A DNA stretch of 64,000 nucleotides from NCBI GenBank assembly GCA_031216445.1, contig CM062201.1:3527501-3591500 (forward strand), in the 5' to 3' direction. The position numbers and the translations under genes are program-made. This DNA comes from Lateolabrax maculatus (taxonomy: Eukaryota; Chordata; Actinopteri; Acropomatiformes; Lateolabracidae). The stretch's first letter is position 1, and every line of letters starts with the position of its first letter. The notes beneath the pieces were generated by a model, which was not told where the DNA came from, did not search any database, and saw nothing but the letters and a program-made list of their open reading frames with translations. Below, piece by piece: positions 1 through 9,182 of this stretch.

Positions 1-31
1 GCAGGCATCACCGGCCACATGGACATCATAC

Positions 32-143
32 CTCCGACTGAAGCTGCTCCAGTGCTGACTGAGTCAGCTGTAGAAGGGTGGCGACATCAGCAGCCTCTTT
101 TCTACTTGGCTTTGAAGATGACTTGGCACCCTTTCGTAAAGCC
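32..143 (-). CDS. haus7: haus7 coding exon 6 (last one in window)
   Basis: This 112-nt exon starts after cctcacag and encodes a lysine/serine-rich stretch, then the helical ATLLQLTQSALEQLQSE. A GT donor lies at 31-30, so the gene continues to the left of the window. Confidence 0.8.
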
Positions 144-2143
144 CTGTGAGGTGAGGAGACGCAGAAAGAGGTTAGAGAGGAGACAAATATAAAGACCCTG
201 ATGCTGCTGCCCAACAACAGGAAACTATGAAATACATGAAGATCCACCAAACTTCTACGAATCAGTCACTTACTGGAAGGACATTTAAAAGAGAGAATGG
301 CAACATGCAGCATGAGGGCAGAAAGAAAGGATGTGTGTGTGCCACAGGATAATCAAAAGACAGCATACATACTTGATGTGTGCCGGCCAGGGGTTGAATG
401 TGGGTGTGAGCATTTGTGTGAGGTGAGGCAGATTCTCAGCAGCGTAGAGCTCATTCAGTAGCATCTCTGCATCCATTCTGTGCCCAGTAGACTTCTTGCA
501 GCCAGGAACTAGCGTTAAAAGCTGCTCCAGGAACTCAAGCTGCCTGTGGGGACTTGTGTCGCCCTGGATAAATGGGTTGACAAATTATACAGACAAAACA
601 GGATATTTACGGTTTATTGTGACAGTGCACATATGTATCTGTAAATCAATTACATCAACACAAGTATTATGCAACCTCTCACCCTGATCAGGTCCAGGGC
701 ATCTGCTTTGCACAGCATCAGCTCCTGACCAAGCACTGCCATTTCTGTTTGTTAAAAAAACACCACAGCAGTGCAAGAGGTTATTTTAATCTGAACAGAA
801 CTATAATTATAAACTGCTCTGTGCATGTTCAGTCACTGAGATCATTTTGCTCTCTTTCATATGGTGTCTATCAAAAGATATGCAAGACTTAACCATGTAT
901 TGTGTAGGAAAGTTGGCCCCTTGAAAGACAACATTACCTTTAGGCAAAATATCTGGGTCTTTGGACCTCACTGACATCGCGTCAGATTTGCCAAAGTTTG
1001 GGTTGATTCTGTTAAGTGGCAGGTGAAGATAGGGCATTAGGTTATATTTATATACACATTATTTTTGATAAATGAGAATAGGGGTGATGTTCTGTGTAGC
1101 TTGTTCTACCTGCTGCAGATCCACGCCAGTATGTCAGTGCGGTGCTGAGAGGGAGTGCACAGCAGCTGCAACATGCTGTCAGCTTCCTGCAGGTACAGAC
1201 CTTCCACCAAGGGACAAGACGCAGCCTCAACAAAGACAAAACAGTCCATTTTTATTACCATTTTATGCGCTCCCTTACTTTTTCTTTAAATGCATATATA
1301 TACATAGCTATAAACAGTAACAATAGTAATAGGCCAGGGGGTTAATGTGAAAAAAATAAAACAGGTGCAGCACTTCAGACATTACCTTATACAATTTATA
1401 TACAGGAGTCATTAAGGTTTGGGTTTTTTTGGCATATCTTTATACAGTCATGCCAAATCAACAAAAAATACAATAAATAGCTATATCTGGAGAAATCTCA
1501 TGTGCAGGCTGTTTACCATCATAAACTCAAAATAAGCAATAAGTACCAATGTCTTTTCTTGTTTTTACATGTTTGGTTGTTACAATGATTACAATAATAA
1601 ACAAATCTTCCCCAACAGTGGATTTGACGTGGGGCGGTGGCAGCATCTCTCTGATAGAGGGATCCAGTGTTCTGTTACAGGTTGACGGAGAAGACAAACA
1701 ACATGTCTGTCTTTTTTCCACAGACAGCGCTGGCCACTGGCCCGGCCTGTCATACAGGAGAGCAGCGACCAGTCTGTGGAAATGTTGGATCTAAAGCTGG
1801 GTTTATCCCCGGCCAAACATCGTATCACTCGGGACAGACTCAGAAATACCTTCGGATAAATAACCCGCAGCTGAGTGACAGGCTTAAGATATGGCTGTGA
1901 TTTCTGCCCGGTGGTTTTTATAGACTATAGAAACGGAGGGAGTGCTAACGATAAATTAACCGACAGGACCTGGCAATCAAAAACAAATGTAGCAACAGCT
2001 ACTTGTGAAAAACAGAGACACTGACCAAACTGCGGAAAGCACGCACTGTATTTATAATCATTTCCCATTACTTCAACCACTTGTACCTGCAATGCAGCAT
2101 AAACATGTCGCACGAGTTGGTTTTCTTTCAAAGCACCCGCCAT
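32..2143 (-). CDS. haus7: HAUS augmin-like complex subunit 7, 5' part (gene continues past left edge)
   Basis: HAUS7 is a subunit of the eight-protein augmin complex, which binds spindle microtubules and recruits gamma-tubulin for branching nucleation. Six coding exons join in phase: 2087-2143, 1110-1225, 938-1008, 683-744, 373-563 and 32-143, each with AG acceptor and GT donor on the minus strand. The joined product is at least 190 residues. It matches remembered human HAUS7 in order: CPLVEGLY near the N-terminus, LCTPS then ILAWICSR, GQELMLCK, QLEFLEQLL, and NPWP before a helical segment. Human HAUS7 has CPFLEGLY, LCSPSEYRLEILEWMC, GHELMLC, QLHFMDQLL and DPWP at the same places. The start is the ATG at 2141-2143. 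The protein ends in the window at a donor after LEQLQSE, so the C-terminal half lies to the left. las1l lies head-to-head about 1.6 kb away. Family assignment is confident; the alternative, an unrelated coiled-coil protein, is unlikely given the ordered matches. Confidence 0.87.
373..563 (-). CDS. haus7: haus7 coding exon 5
   Basis: This 191-nt exon starts after ttatccag and encodes GDTSPHRQLEFLEQLL, then a helix with ELYAAENLPHL and the family motif NPWP. It ends in phase 2 at gtatgt. Confidence 0.87.
683..744 (-). CDS. haus7: haus7 coding exon 4
   Basis: This 62-nt exon encodes EMAVLGQELMLCKADALDL, close to human HAUS7 GHELMLC. It ends in phase 0 at gtgaga. Confidence 0.85.
938..1008 (-). 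CDS. haus7: haus7 coding exon 3
   Basis: This 71-nt exon completes an arginine codon and encodes INPNFGKSDAM...DPDILPK. It ends in phase 1 before a gtaatg donor. Confidence 0.8.
1110..1225 (-). CDS. haus7: haus7 coding exon 2
   Basis: This 116-nt exon follows a pyrimidine-rich acceptor (ctttgttgag). It encodes ASCPLVEGLYLQ and a helix with the family signature LCTPS...ILAWICS. It ends in phase 2. Confidence 0.85.
1724..1859 (+). other. Possible terminal coding exon of an unrecognised gene, inside haus7 intron 1
   Basis: A strong acceptor (tgtcttttttccacag) is followed by 44 codons in one frame ending at TAA 1857-1859. The frame includes QRWPLARPVIQESSDQ and LDLKLGLSPAKHRITRD, a protein-like composition. 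I do not recognise the family and cannot find a phase-matched upstream exon. It could be a chance frame, a relic, or a plus-strand gene nested in haus7. Confidence 0.25.
2087..2143 (-). CDS. haus7: haus7 coding exon 1 (start codon)
   Basis: The ATG is at 2143-2141. The exon encodes 19 residues beginning MAGALKENQL and ends in phase 0 at a GT donor (gtacaagtgg). The region just upstream is a CTT-rich tract, which is probably 5' leader or promoter. Confidence 0.8.
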
Positions 2144-2439
2144 TTTCCAAACAAATCGTTTCTTCTTCTTCTTCTTATTTTTCTTCTTTTCTTCTTCTTT
2201 TTGAGCTTTATTACTGTTTGGCCAACAACGAATTGGCACATTACTGCCATCAACTGGTCTGGAGTGTGGATCAAAATGTCTAATATTTAGAATACCCCCC
2301 GACCTCACCCAAAAATGTAATAAATGAGGTAAAGAAAAAAAGAAAAACGTATATCTTTTCAAACAAATTAGGTAGTCTTATGTCCTGAAATAGGATTCTC
2401 AACTCATTTCTTGAGTTCTTTTATAGAATATCTATTAGA

Positions 2440-2690
2440 TCAAAGTGTACTTTGAATCAGACGCCTTCTTTCTGCCTCATATTTCTGACGCTGTATCATA
2501 ATGTGCTCGACTGTTTCATCTTGCCCACAGTATTCACATTTGTGTCCAAATCTAAGTCTTGATATTATGGTCTCATCTCTTCTGTTCCTTCCTGCACACC
2601 TCATTTCTCCCACTTTCCTTTGAACTCTGTAAAACCATCCTTTCTTCTCTTCCTGCCATTGTTTTTGCCACCTTTCTTTCAATCTCTACT
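2440..2690 (-). mobile_element. Non-LTR retrotransposon (LINE) ORF2 C-terminal relic
   Basis: The minus strand reads KGWFYRVQRKVGEMRC..., RLRFGHKCEYCGQ and ETVEHIMIQ. This is the pattern of the C-terminal RLR-GH...C-x2-C...EHxxx-C/H segment of fish LINE polyproteins. The stretch between RLRFGH and KCEYC is shorter than expected, and the frame is not part of a longer ORF. It is a dead fragment. Confidence 0.6.
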
Positions 2691-3059
2691 TAATAATGCT
2701 CTTGATTTCTGTTTTGCTGTGGCTGATTGCCAAATTTCTCCTTCTTCTTCTTCTTCTACTTCTTCTTCTTATTATTATTCTCCTCTGAGGTTTAAGGGCA
2801 GCTTGCAGCCTCAGTGTTGTATCACTGCCATCTTCTGGTGTTAGTGAACTCCTACAACTGTGAGAGTAAAATAATCCGTGTGGCTACGAGAAACTCTGTT
2901 GATAGATTTTGAATAATTTAAAGCTAAGGAACAGAAATAAAAGTGCAGATTTAGTGGTTGAGTTTTATAGTTAAAAAGAATGTAAATATATAGAGTAATG
3001 AGCAGGACTTAACTAGTCAAAATAACAGGTTCTTGCTCACAGGGGCACTCTGGGTAATG

Positions 3060-3260
3060 AGAGAGTGGACAAACTAGCTGTTAAAAAAGAAAATATCTGT
3101 ATTAAACTTTCAAAATCTAAGGAAAGGAGGTTATATGGAAGATAATCAATAAAGAGTGGCAACAGCACTGGGATTGGGAGATAAGGGGAAGACATTTGCA
3201 TCTAATTCAAAATAGAGTGGCTAGTGTGAGAAATAGGGGAGGAAATAAAAAGAGGAGGTA
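3060..3260 (+). mobile_element. Second LINE ORF2 C-terminal relic, opposite orientation
   Basis: The plus strand contains VDKLA..., ENICIKLSKS, IINKEWQQHWDW and RVASVRN. This resembles the segment just before the C-terminal motif in the same LINE type as the relic at 2440-2690. Stops and frame breaks interrupt it. Confidence 0.45.
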
Positions 3261-3342
3261 ATAATTACTAGATTATAGGACACAGTAACCTCAACAGCAA
3301 ACTTCACATTACAGGGAAGCATCCAAGCGGTCCTGTGAACAT

Positions 3343-3391
3343 TGTCAGGTACCTGTAGCAAAAACTACAGTTTTTCTACAGGTACCTGACA
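3343..3391. repeat. Foldback hairpin, 16-bp perfect arms plus 7-bp inner stem
   Basis: Arm tgtcaggtacctgtag (3343-3358) pairs exactly with ctacaggtacctgaca (3376-3391). The loop itself pairs aaaaact (3360-3366) with agttttt (3369-3375), leaving a single unpaired c at 3359. Each outer arm also contains the self-complementary caggtacctg. Confidence 0.85.
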
Positions 3392-3839
3392 GTGTATTTT
3401 GTTAGTTGCATGAAACAGATTTCAGAGGGAAAGAACATGGTGGAAGAAAAGACTGAGGCTAACAGGAGCAGAGGTGAAGGGCAGACTTATTTCCAATTCC
3501 AATAAAGAAACCATCTTCAACAGATGATGTATAACAGTATCATTGATGTATAAAGGAACCCTGACGAACCGGACACTGCAGGAGTTGACTATCTCCAGAA
3601 GGTGGCACTAATGCGACACTGAGGACGAAAGCTGCCGTTAAAAGTCAAAGAAGAAGAAGTCCTTTCCGGGATGCGATACGATCGAAGTCTGTGAGCGGTG
3701 CCACGCTGCGACATTTAGCTGTTTTTGAGACAGATGTGAGCGGGTGTCTGTCTGGAGACCGCAGTTTGTCGGCGTGTGAGAGCGTCGCGTGCATGTGGCC
3801 CTGACGTCAGTCTGCCGCGCGCGATCTTCCACCGCTACG

Positions 3840-5567
3840 ATGAAGAAAAAGAGCTCCGCGAAGAAACGCCATGTGGTGGCGTGGGTCAACAAAGCTGAGT
3901 GGGATCAGGTCCTGGAGTATCTGTACTCCAAGGATTCCGCCCTGCAGAGGTTTGCCCTGCAGAGGATATCCGCTTGGAAAGGCAGGTACGCCAACAGCAC
4001 GCCCGTGGCGGTGGAGTGCACGGCGGACCTGGTGAGGTGCCAGGTGCTGGACAGGTCCGGGCAGCTGGACGGAGAGGATCTGGTCCTGCTTTACGGAGCG
4101 GCCCTGGTGAGGTTCGTCAACTTGATCACTGAGCGACAACAGGGCCGGACAGCCCGCCCCCTGCGGCGGCTGGCCGGGAACCTGAACATCCCGGAGTGGG
4201 TCGTGGACCTGAGGCATGATTTCACACACAGGAAGCTCCCTAACTTGAAGTGGTGTCGGAAGGGGTGCAAGGTGGTCCTGGAGTGGCTCCAGCATGAGTA
4301 CTGGTCCAGGCAGCTGGGAGGAGGGCCCAGCGAGGGATGGGAATCCCAGTCCGATGCAGATGAGGACGAGATCGATCTAAAGCGCCAAGAGGATGAGCTC
4401 ATCGCAAAGCAGAAGGAAATGGAAGCCTACAAGAATGCCCGGGAACTCCTGATATCCTTTGAAAAGGAGCAGTACCAGGCTTTGGACGGGCTTCCTGAAG
4501 GCAAAGAGAAGAGCCTGTGGCCGGCCCCCCTCGATGACATGAGCTGGCTGCTAGGTGAGATCAAGCAGTTTGCTTTGGAGTCGAGCGATCTGCTGATCGA
4601 TGTGTTGCTGGAAGACGGATTTCTAGTTCCTACTGTTGAACAACTGGAAACATTAGGCTGTGACACCCGCGACAGCAGTAGTCCCACTGAACCCAGGCTC
4701 CCCCAAGCCTTCCTGCGCTTTTGGCTGCCCCTGCTGAAGATGCTCAACTCCCCGTCCTTCATCCACGTGCTTCTGGAGAAGCTCTTTGTTGAACTGAAGC
4801 TGCTCGCCAACGAGCAGAGTAACGACAGGGCATTCTACATCTCTGCGTGGATTTCACAAGTCATCCTCTGTAACAGCAACAAATTTGAATACCATTTTGA
4901 AACAAAGGTACAGAGGAAGGCCAGAATGAAGGACAGGATTTTTGTGAACCGCATCCAGCTGAGGTGGCAGCAGCTGCTGTCAGCATGCCTGGACGCCCCC
5001 TGCCTCAGCACGCCCCACTTGCTCCAGTTGATCCTGGACGACATGGAGCATCCTCTGCCTCTGGAAACCCGACAGAGGCTGCTCCACCTCTGTTCCATCT
5101 ACACGCAGCCTGCACACTCAGACTGTGATGCCTCCCCGGAGCAGAAACGACAGCCCATATACACACTGGAGAGCTTGCACGAGAAGCTGCAGCATTCGCG
5201 GCGCCACAGCCAACCGTGGCGTTCCGCTGGCGACCCAGAGAGGAGCGAGTCCTCCCAGGAGTGCAAATGGGCCGACGTTCAGGCGGAGAAGGCAAAGTTG
5301 CTCAGAGGTTCTCCGTGGCAGGTGTGCGCCGATAAAGTTATGTGGAAGAACTATCCCCTTGGCAAAGTCCCAGGACAGTCAGATGACCCTTCATGTCTCA
5401 TGGTGGAAAACTACTCAACAATGACCGTTTTTGACCAGCCGGTGGAGTTGGAGAGCATCACCACGCACAACGTCCCGGGAGCCTCGGCACCAGTGAGAAC
5501 AGCCGGCAGCCTTCTTTGGAACCACAGCGATGTTAACAAGCTGAAATCTGGACTGCAATTTTTCTGA
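3840..5567 (+). CDS. las1l: LAS1-like ribosome biogenesis protein, complete in a single exon
   Basis: LAS1L cleaves the ITS2 spacer of pre-rRNA. It works with the kinase NOL9 and the PELP1-TEX10-WDR18-SENP3 group in the nucleolus/nucleoplasm during 60S maturation. The 575-residue product starts at ATG 3840 (MKKKSSAKKRHVVAW); an upstream in-frame ATG at 3789 would add 17 residues that do not resemble the family. Residues about 10-160 form the HEPN nuclease domain, with RHDFTH at 125-130 giving the catalytic R-x4-H pair. The C-terminus, with WQVCADKVMWK, PLGKVPGQ and KSGLQFF at the very end, matches human LAS1L (...LKTGLQLF). Human LAS1L is about 734 residues; the missing length seems to fall in the acidic central region. 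No intron interrupts the frame, whereas I recall the human gene as multi-exon. An AATAAA lies at 6463. The next gene, crebzf, is in tandem. Confidence 0.96.
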   Translation: MKKKSSAKKRHVVAWVNKAEWDQVLEYLYSKDSALQRFALQRISAWKGRYANSTPVAVECTADLVRCQVLDRSGQLDGEDLVLLYGAALVRFVNLITERQQGRTARPLRRLAGNLNIPEWVVDLRHDFTHRKLPNLKWCRKGCKVVLEWLQHEYWSRQLGGGPSEGWESQSDADEDEIDLKRQEDELIAKQKEMEAYKNARELLISFEKEQYQALDGLPEGKEKSLWPAPLDDMSWLLGEIKQFALESSDLLIDVLLEDGFLVPTVEQLETLGCDTRDSSSPTEPRLPQAFLRFWLPLLKMLNSPSFIHVLLEKLFVELKLLANEQSNDRAFYISAWISQVILCNSNKFEYHFETKVQRKARMKDRIFVNRIQLRWQQLLSACLDAPCLSTPHLLQLILDDMEHPLPLETRQRLLHLCSIYTQPAHSDCDASPEQKRQPIYTLESLHEKLQHSRRHSQPWRSAGDPERSESSQECKWADVQAEKAKLLRGSPWQVCADKVMWKNYPLGKVPGQSDDPSCLMVENYSTMTVFDQPVELESITTHNVPGASAPVRTAGSLLWNHSDVNKLKSGLQFF

Positions 5568-5689
5568 GTCATGTTGTGACGCTGTGAAACATAGGCCCTT
5601 AGCTGCAGGCGAATGTTGTTTTGACACTCAGAAAGAAGAAACAAAATGTTCAAAATGTGTAAACTTCAATACTAAACAGTTTGTTGAGG

Positions 5690-6100
5690 GGTAGAACAAA
5701 TATGTAAAGTAGTCGATTAAATGATTGGCATAAAAGTCATTTATCTGACTCATTTATCAGACAGAATGCCAAACATTCACTGGTTCCAGCTTCTTACATG
5801 ATGATCTTCTGCTTTCCTTTGTTATGTCTAATTTAAGAATGCAACTAATTGTTATTTTCATTACAAATTAATGCTGATTATTTTCCCTCAACTAATAAAA
5901 TGTCAAAAAAGAGTGAAAAATGCTCCATTATAATTTCCCAGAGCCCAGGGGGATGTCTTCAAATTACTTGTTTTATCTGACAAACAGTTCAAAGTTTTTT
6001 CACAAGTTTCTTACATATTATAGACAAAATAATTCAGTCAATCAAAAAAATTGTAGATTAATTGATATTGAAAACAACTTTTAGTAGTAGCCCTAATGTA
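5690..6100. repeat. Dispersed fish repeat (non-autonomous, RegionA type) in las1l 3' UTR
   Basis: The stretch carries gcaactaattgttattttcatt, aaaatgtcaaaaaagagtgaaaaatg and the end attaattgatattgaaaac...agccctaa. A related copy lies at 53985-54320 (ending in agttgcagcccta) and a fragment at 36390-36465. This is a common teleost interspersed element with inverted ends. Confidence 0.6.
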
Positions 6101-6462
6101 AATCCTTCATGGTGTATGATGCGTCTATGATGTTTTTAATCAGTGGTTAAGACAGAAGTGGAACTAGTGCAGACATTTAACATGACCTATAAAATATCAT
6201 ATACTGCACATGATGAAGCAAAAATGTGACAACTGGGATATGGTTAAACCTAATGATTCATTATGATGGTGTATTAAGAGTACAGTGAGGTTTTTTTTCT
6301 TACGCCTGTCATGCAAGTTAACTTGCACTGTTGATGCAGCTATTGGTCCCTGCAAAGGGTTTTGGAGTAGATACCTTTTAGTTGAAAACCCTGGCGAAGG
6401 GGATATTGTTGTAAGCACAAGGTGGTTTTGTGTAATACATCTTCTTTTGTGCACTTATGTTC

Positions 6463-6468
6463 AATAAA
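6463..6468 (+). terminator. las1l: Polyadenylation signal AATAAA, las1l
   Basis: A canonical AATAAA lies about 0.9 kb after the las1l stop, followed by a T-rich stretch. Earlier AATAAA-like matches near 5893 fall inside a repeat and look less likely. Confidence 0.6.
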
Positions 6469-6499
6469 GCTTTTTTCCACTGAAATAATATTGTGTTAT

Positions 6500-7005
6500 T
6501 TTAGAATTGTGGGGCTGAATTGCAGCATATTGGTTTGAAAATGATGTCTATTGATGGCTGATTGCAGCATGAGCAGGCATTCTGTTTACCAGACACTGTT
6601 CAAAAAACAAGTGTCTGCTTACTCACCCTGTAAAGGAAACAGTTTATGTTTGTTCTGCCAATTTCAGCAGGAATCTGGAGTGAATCAACGGACGGCGCTG
6701 GACGATACAAGAGTTCTGTGAATGGTAGAAGAGAACCGAACACAAAGATATGTTTAATATGTTTTCAGTTCAATATACTGTAAATAGATATATCTACATC
6801 TCTTTAAAGGTGAACATGGCCTCATCATTAGGACAAAGATGTAAAGTGTAAATTAAAAAATAAAAACAAAGGTAAAGCACAATTACAGATTCTTAGCACA
6901 TTAACACAATGATCGAAATAAACAGAAATACCTGTATAAAATGTAATGCAACGTAACAGTCATGTAACAAATAATACTTTGATGGATCTTATAATTTGTC
7001 GTTTC
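6500..7005. other. las1l-crebzf interval
   Basis: AT-rich sequence with no convincing gene. Its right end, near 7000, should be the crebzf promoter. Confidence 0.5.
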
Positions 7006-7009
7006 TTTT

Positions 7010-7315
7010 GGGCCCGTGTGAGAGGGGTATTGGTTTGCCTCTGGTCATCTCGGAGGTCTGGGGTTATGGGACTGCGCCACACTGAGATGTAGTTCGAAGC
7101 GCAGTCCAGAAGGACTTTTATTTTGAACAACTTAGCCGGAAGTGTCTTCGCTTGTCTTCGTCTGTCTCGAAGTCAGACAGAAAACCGCGCCACTGTGGTG
7201 CTTTTTGTTTCCAGACTGTGGGCGACTGAGAAGGCATCTAGTAGCCAGCAGTGCAGTTTCATCGAAGGACTCGGTTGCTGTATTTTCTTAAATCATCTGT
7301 TTTCCGCACGGGACG
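7010..7315 (+). promoter_or_regulatory. crebzf: crebzf promoter and noncoding first exon (5' end approximate)
   Basis: The stretch is relatively rich in CpG and ends in a good donor (gcacgggacg|gtgagt) at 7315/7316. The matching acceptor (ctgtctctacag) is at 8339/8340, giving a 1.02-kb intron in the 5' leader. The transcription start cannot be fixed from sequence alone. Confidence 0.5.
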
Positions 7316-7669
7316 GTGAGTTTCAGGTGAAGAAGAGCCGCTGAAAGCTGCTGCGTCATTCGTGAGTTCTGCTGGCTAACGTCGCCTCATGGCGGCAGTT
7401 CACGGCAGATAACAAACATATGGGCCGTGTCACTCTGGGTAGATGTTAACTTCCCGTTTTAATGCACCTCAACATGCAGATTTATGTCATTTAAGTTAAC
7501 CAAATCCAATTAACGTTAGCCGGCCGTTACAGCAAGTGTTCCGCCTGGACAGTCAAGGCCTTGTCAGAAAGCTAATGGTAGGATGCGTAACGTTACGAGA
7601 AACGTGTCTTTCTTTCTTTGTTGAACACACTGTTCAGTGTTGTAACAGCGGGGCAGCGGTGTGTAGTGC

Positions 7670-7670
<1 letters not shown>

Positions 7671-7725
<55 letters not shown>
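7671..7725. repeat. (GT)n microsatellite in crebzf intron 1
   Basis: About 27 uninterrupted GT units. Confidence 0.97.
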
Positions 7726-7726
<1 letters not shown>

Positions 7727-8396
7727 CAGGGTGAACTAACGTTACAGAGACTGATTGTGAAGCTTCGTGTAGTGCTAATGCTATTGGGCCTGGCTTAAGC
7801 GCGCCATCGGTCACGTTGGTAAAACGTTTAGCCAACACACCTCAGCTGTTACTGCGTCTGTAAGAAGATGGAGGATGTCAGGAGCAAGCTATGTCAAGAA
7901 GATGGCAGTGTAAAGGCTTTATTCAGTAACTTAAAGGGATTTTGCACAGTGTTGCACGTTTGGTGTATTGAGAACACGTTTGATATCTACACGCCGAAAT
8001 GACTAACCGGGCAATAACTTAATAGATCAACGTTACAGTTAAACAGAGCCAATTTAATGGCGAAAATTGTTGATTGATAACATTACAATCATTTAGTTAA
8101 TTAAGCTCAAGATTGACTAGTACTCAAAACAATTTACCACGTCAACAATAGATTTGAAAATCCATAGCTTCTTGCTTAGTCTGTTTATTTTATGAAATGG
8201 GGACAGGCACTCAAGTTTTTAGAAACCAGGATTTACTGTGCTACACTGATTTTATCAAAATGCTACATTTCCTTGATAAATGAAACATTTAATTGCTGCA
8301 GGATTACACACAACAATATACTCTATACTGTCTCTACAGGTGAGGAATCGCAAGATATCTTCTGTACAGCGTCCCTGCGCTCCAACTATCAACACA

Positions 8397-9182
8397 ATGA
8401 TCACCAGAAGAAGAGGCCGCACCATGAGCAACACAGAGGTGCAGTCTGTGGTGGTTGAAATGGTAGATGCGGTGGAAACTGATGAAGATCTCCAGAGTCC
8501 ATCTGACGGGTTCCCAGCTGACGATATCGACACCACTGGAATAGAGCTAGAGGACCTGTTTGGAATTGAAGACTTAAAATGGACACTTGAAAGAGATGCT
8601 GCCTCCCCACTCTTTGATATTGAGTTAGCTGATCTAGGTGTGTGCAGCGCCAAGGATCGAGACTCCGGGCTTGAAGCTTCGACGACCTCATCTCCAGAGA
8701 GAATGTCATCCCAGTTGAAGATCAAGAACAGACAAAACCAGTCAAGCAGCCTGATCAACAAAAATGCAATTGCTGCCAGAATGAATCGTCTCAAGAAGAA
8801 AGAATATGTCAACACCTTGGAGAAGAAAGTTGGCATCCTGTCAACAGAAAACAACGTGCTCAAACAGGAGAATTCTCAGCTGACCAAGAGAGTGGAGGAG
8901 TTGGAAGATGAGACCAGGTACCTGAGGGCTGTGCTGGCCAATGAGAGCATGTTAGGCCAGCTCTTGTCCAGGCTAAGCGGTGTGAATGGGATGAAATTAT
9001 CTTCCTCACTTTTCCAGGGGCCCGACTCTAACGACCACGACTATGCCTTGCCCCGGAAGCGTGTGAAAGTGGAGGACAAAGAGACATCTGGTGGCGTGTG
9101 TCTGCATGTGGACAAGAACCACGTCTCGGTGGAGTTCTGCACTAAGTGTGCAGAGAGTGCAAGCACATCACTCAAAATGTAG
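8397..9182 (+). CDS. crebzf: CREB/ATF bZIP transcription factor (Zhangfei)
   Basis: CREBZF is a nuclear bZIP protein that binds HCF-1 and modulates ATF4/CREB-type and stress-response transcription, usually through heterodimers. The 261-residue product starts at ATG 8397, the first in-frame ATG after the acceptor at 8339; a second ATG at 8424 (MSNTEV) is also possible. An acidic N-terminus (residues 25-90) includes IELEDLFGIEDL. The basic region NKNAIAARMNRLKKKEY spans 121-137. The zipper has leucines at 141, 148, 155, 162, 169 and 176, then YLRAVLANE and LLSRLSG. DHDY at 213-216 fits the HCF-1-binding motif (D/E-H-x-Y), followed by ALPRKRVKVED. The coding part is intronless. It is shorter than human CREBZF (about 354 residues), mainly N-terminally. 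AATAAA is at 10241. Confidence 0.95.
   Translation: MITRRRGRTMSNTEVQSVVVEMVDAVETDEDLQSPSDGFPADDIDTTGIELEDLFGIEDLKWTLERDAASPLFDIELADLGVCSAKDRDSGLEASTTSSPERMSSQLKIKNRQNQSSSLINKNAIAARMNRLKKKEYVNTLEKKVGILSTENNVLKQENSQLTKRVEELEDETRYLRAVLANESMLGQLLSRLSGVNGMKLSSSLFQGPDSNDHDYALPRKRVKVEDKETSGGVCLHVDKNHVSVEFCTKCAESASTSLKM

Larger units (their letters stand above)
2190..3560. other. haus7-las1l intergenic strip
   Basis: There is no gene here. The strip holds CTT-rich low-complexity sequence (about 2160-2205 and 2738-2785), two LINE relics in opposite orientation, and a foldback hairpin at 3343-3391. The promoters of haus7 (left end) and las1l (right end) should lie at its edges. Confidence 0.7.

Noticed and set aside
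1610..1680. Possible upstream exon (cccaacag...ttacag|gttgac) for the frame at 1724-1859
   Set aside because: No frame of this segment both stays open and ends in the phase needed to join the downstream candidate.
3807..5295. Long open frames on the minus strand and in other plus-strand frames across las1l
   Set aside because: They are shadows of a GC-rich, uninterrupted coding exon; the plus-strand frame carries the full LAS1L family signature.
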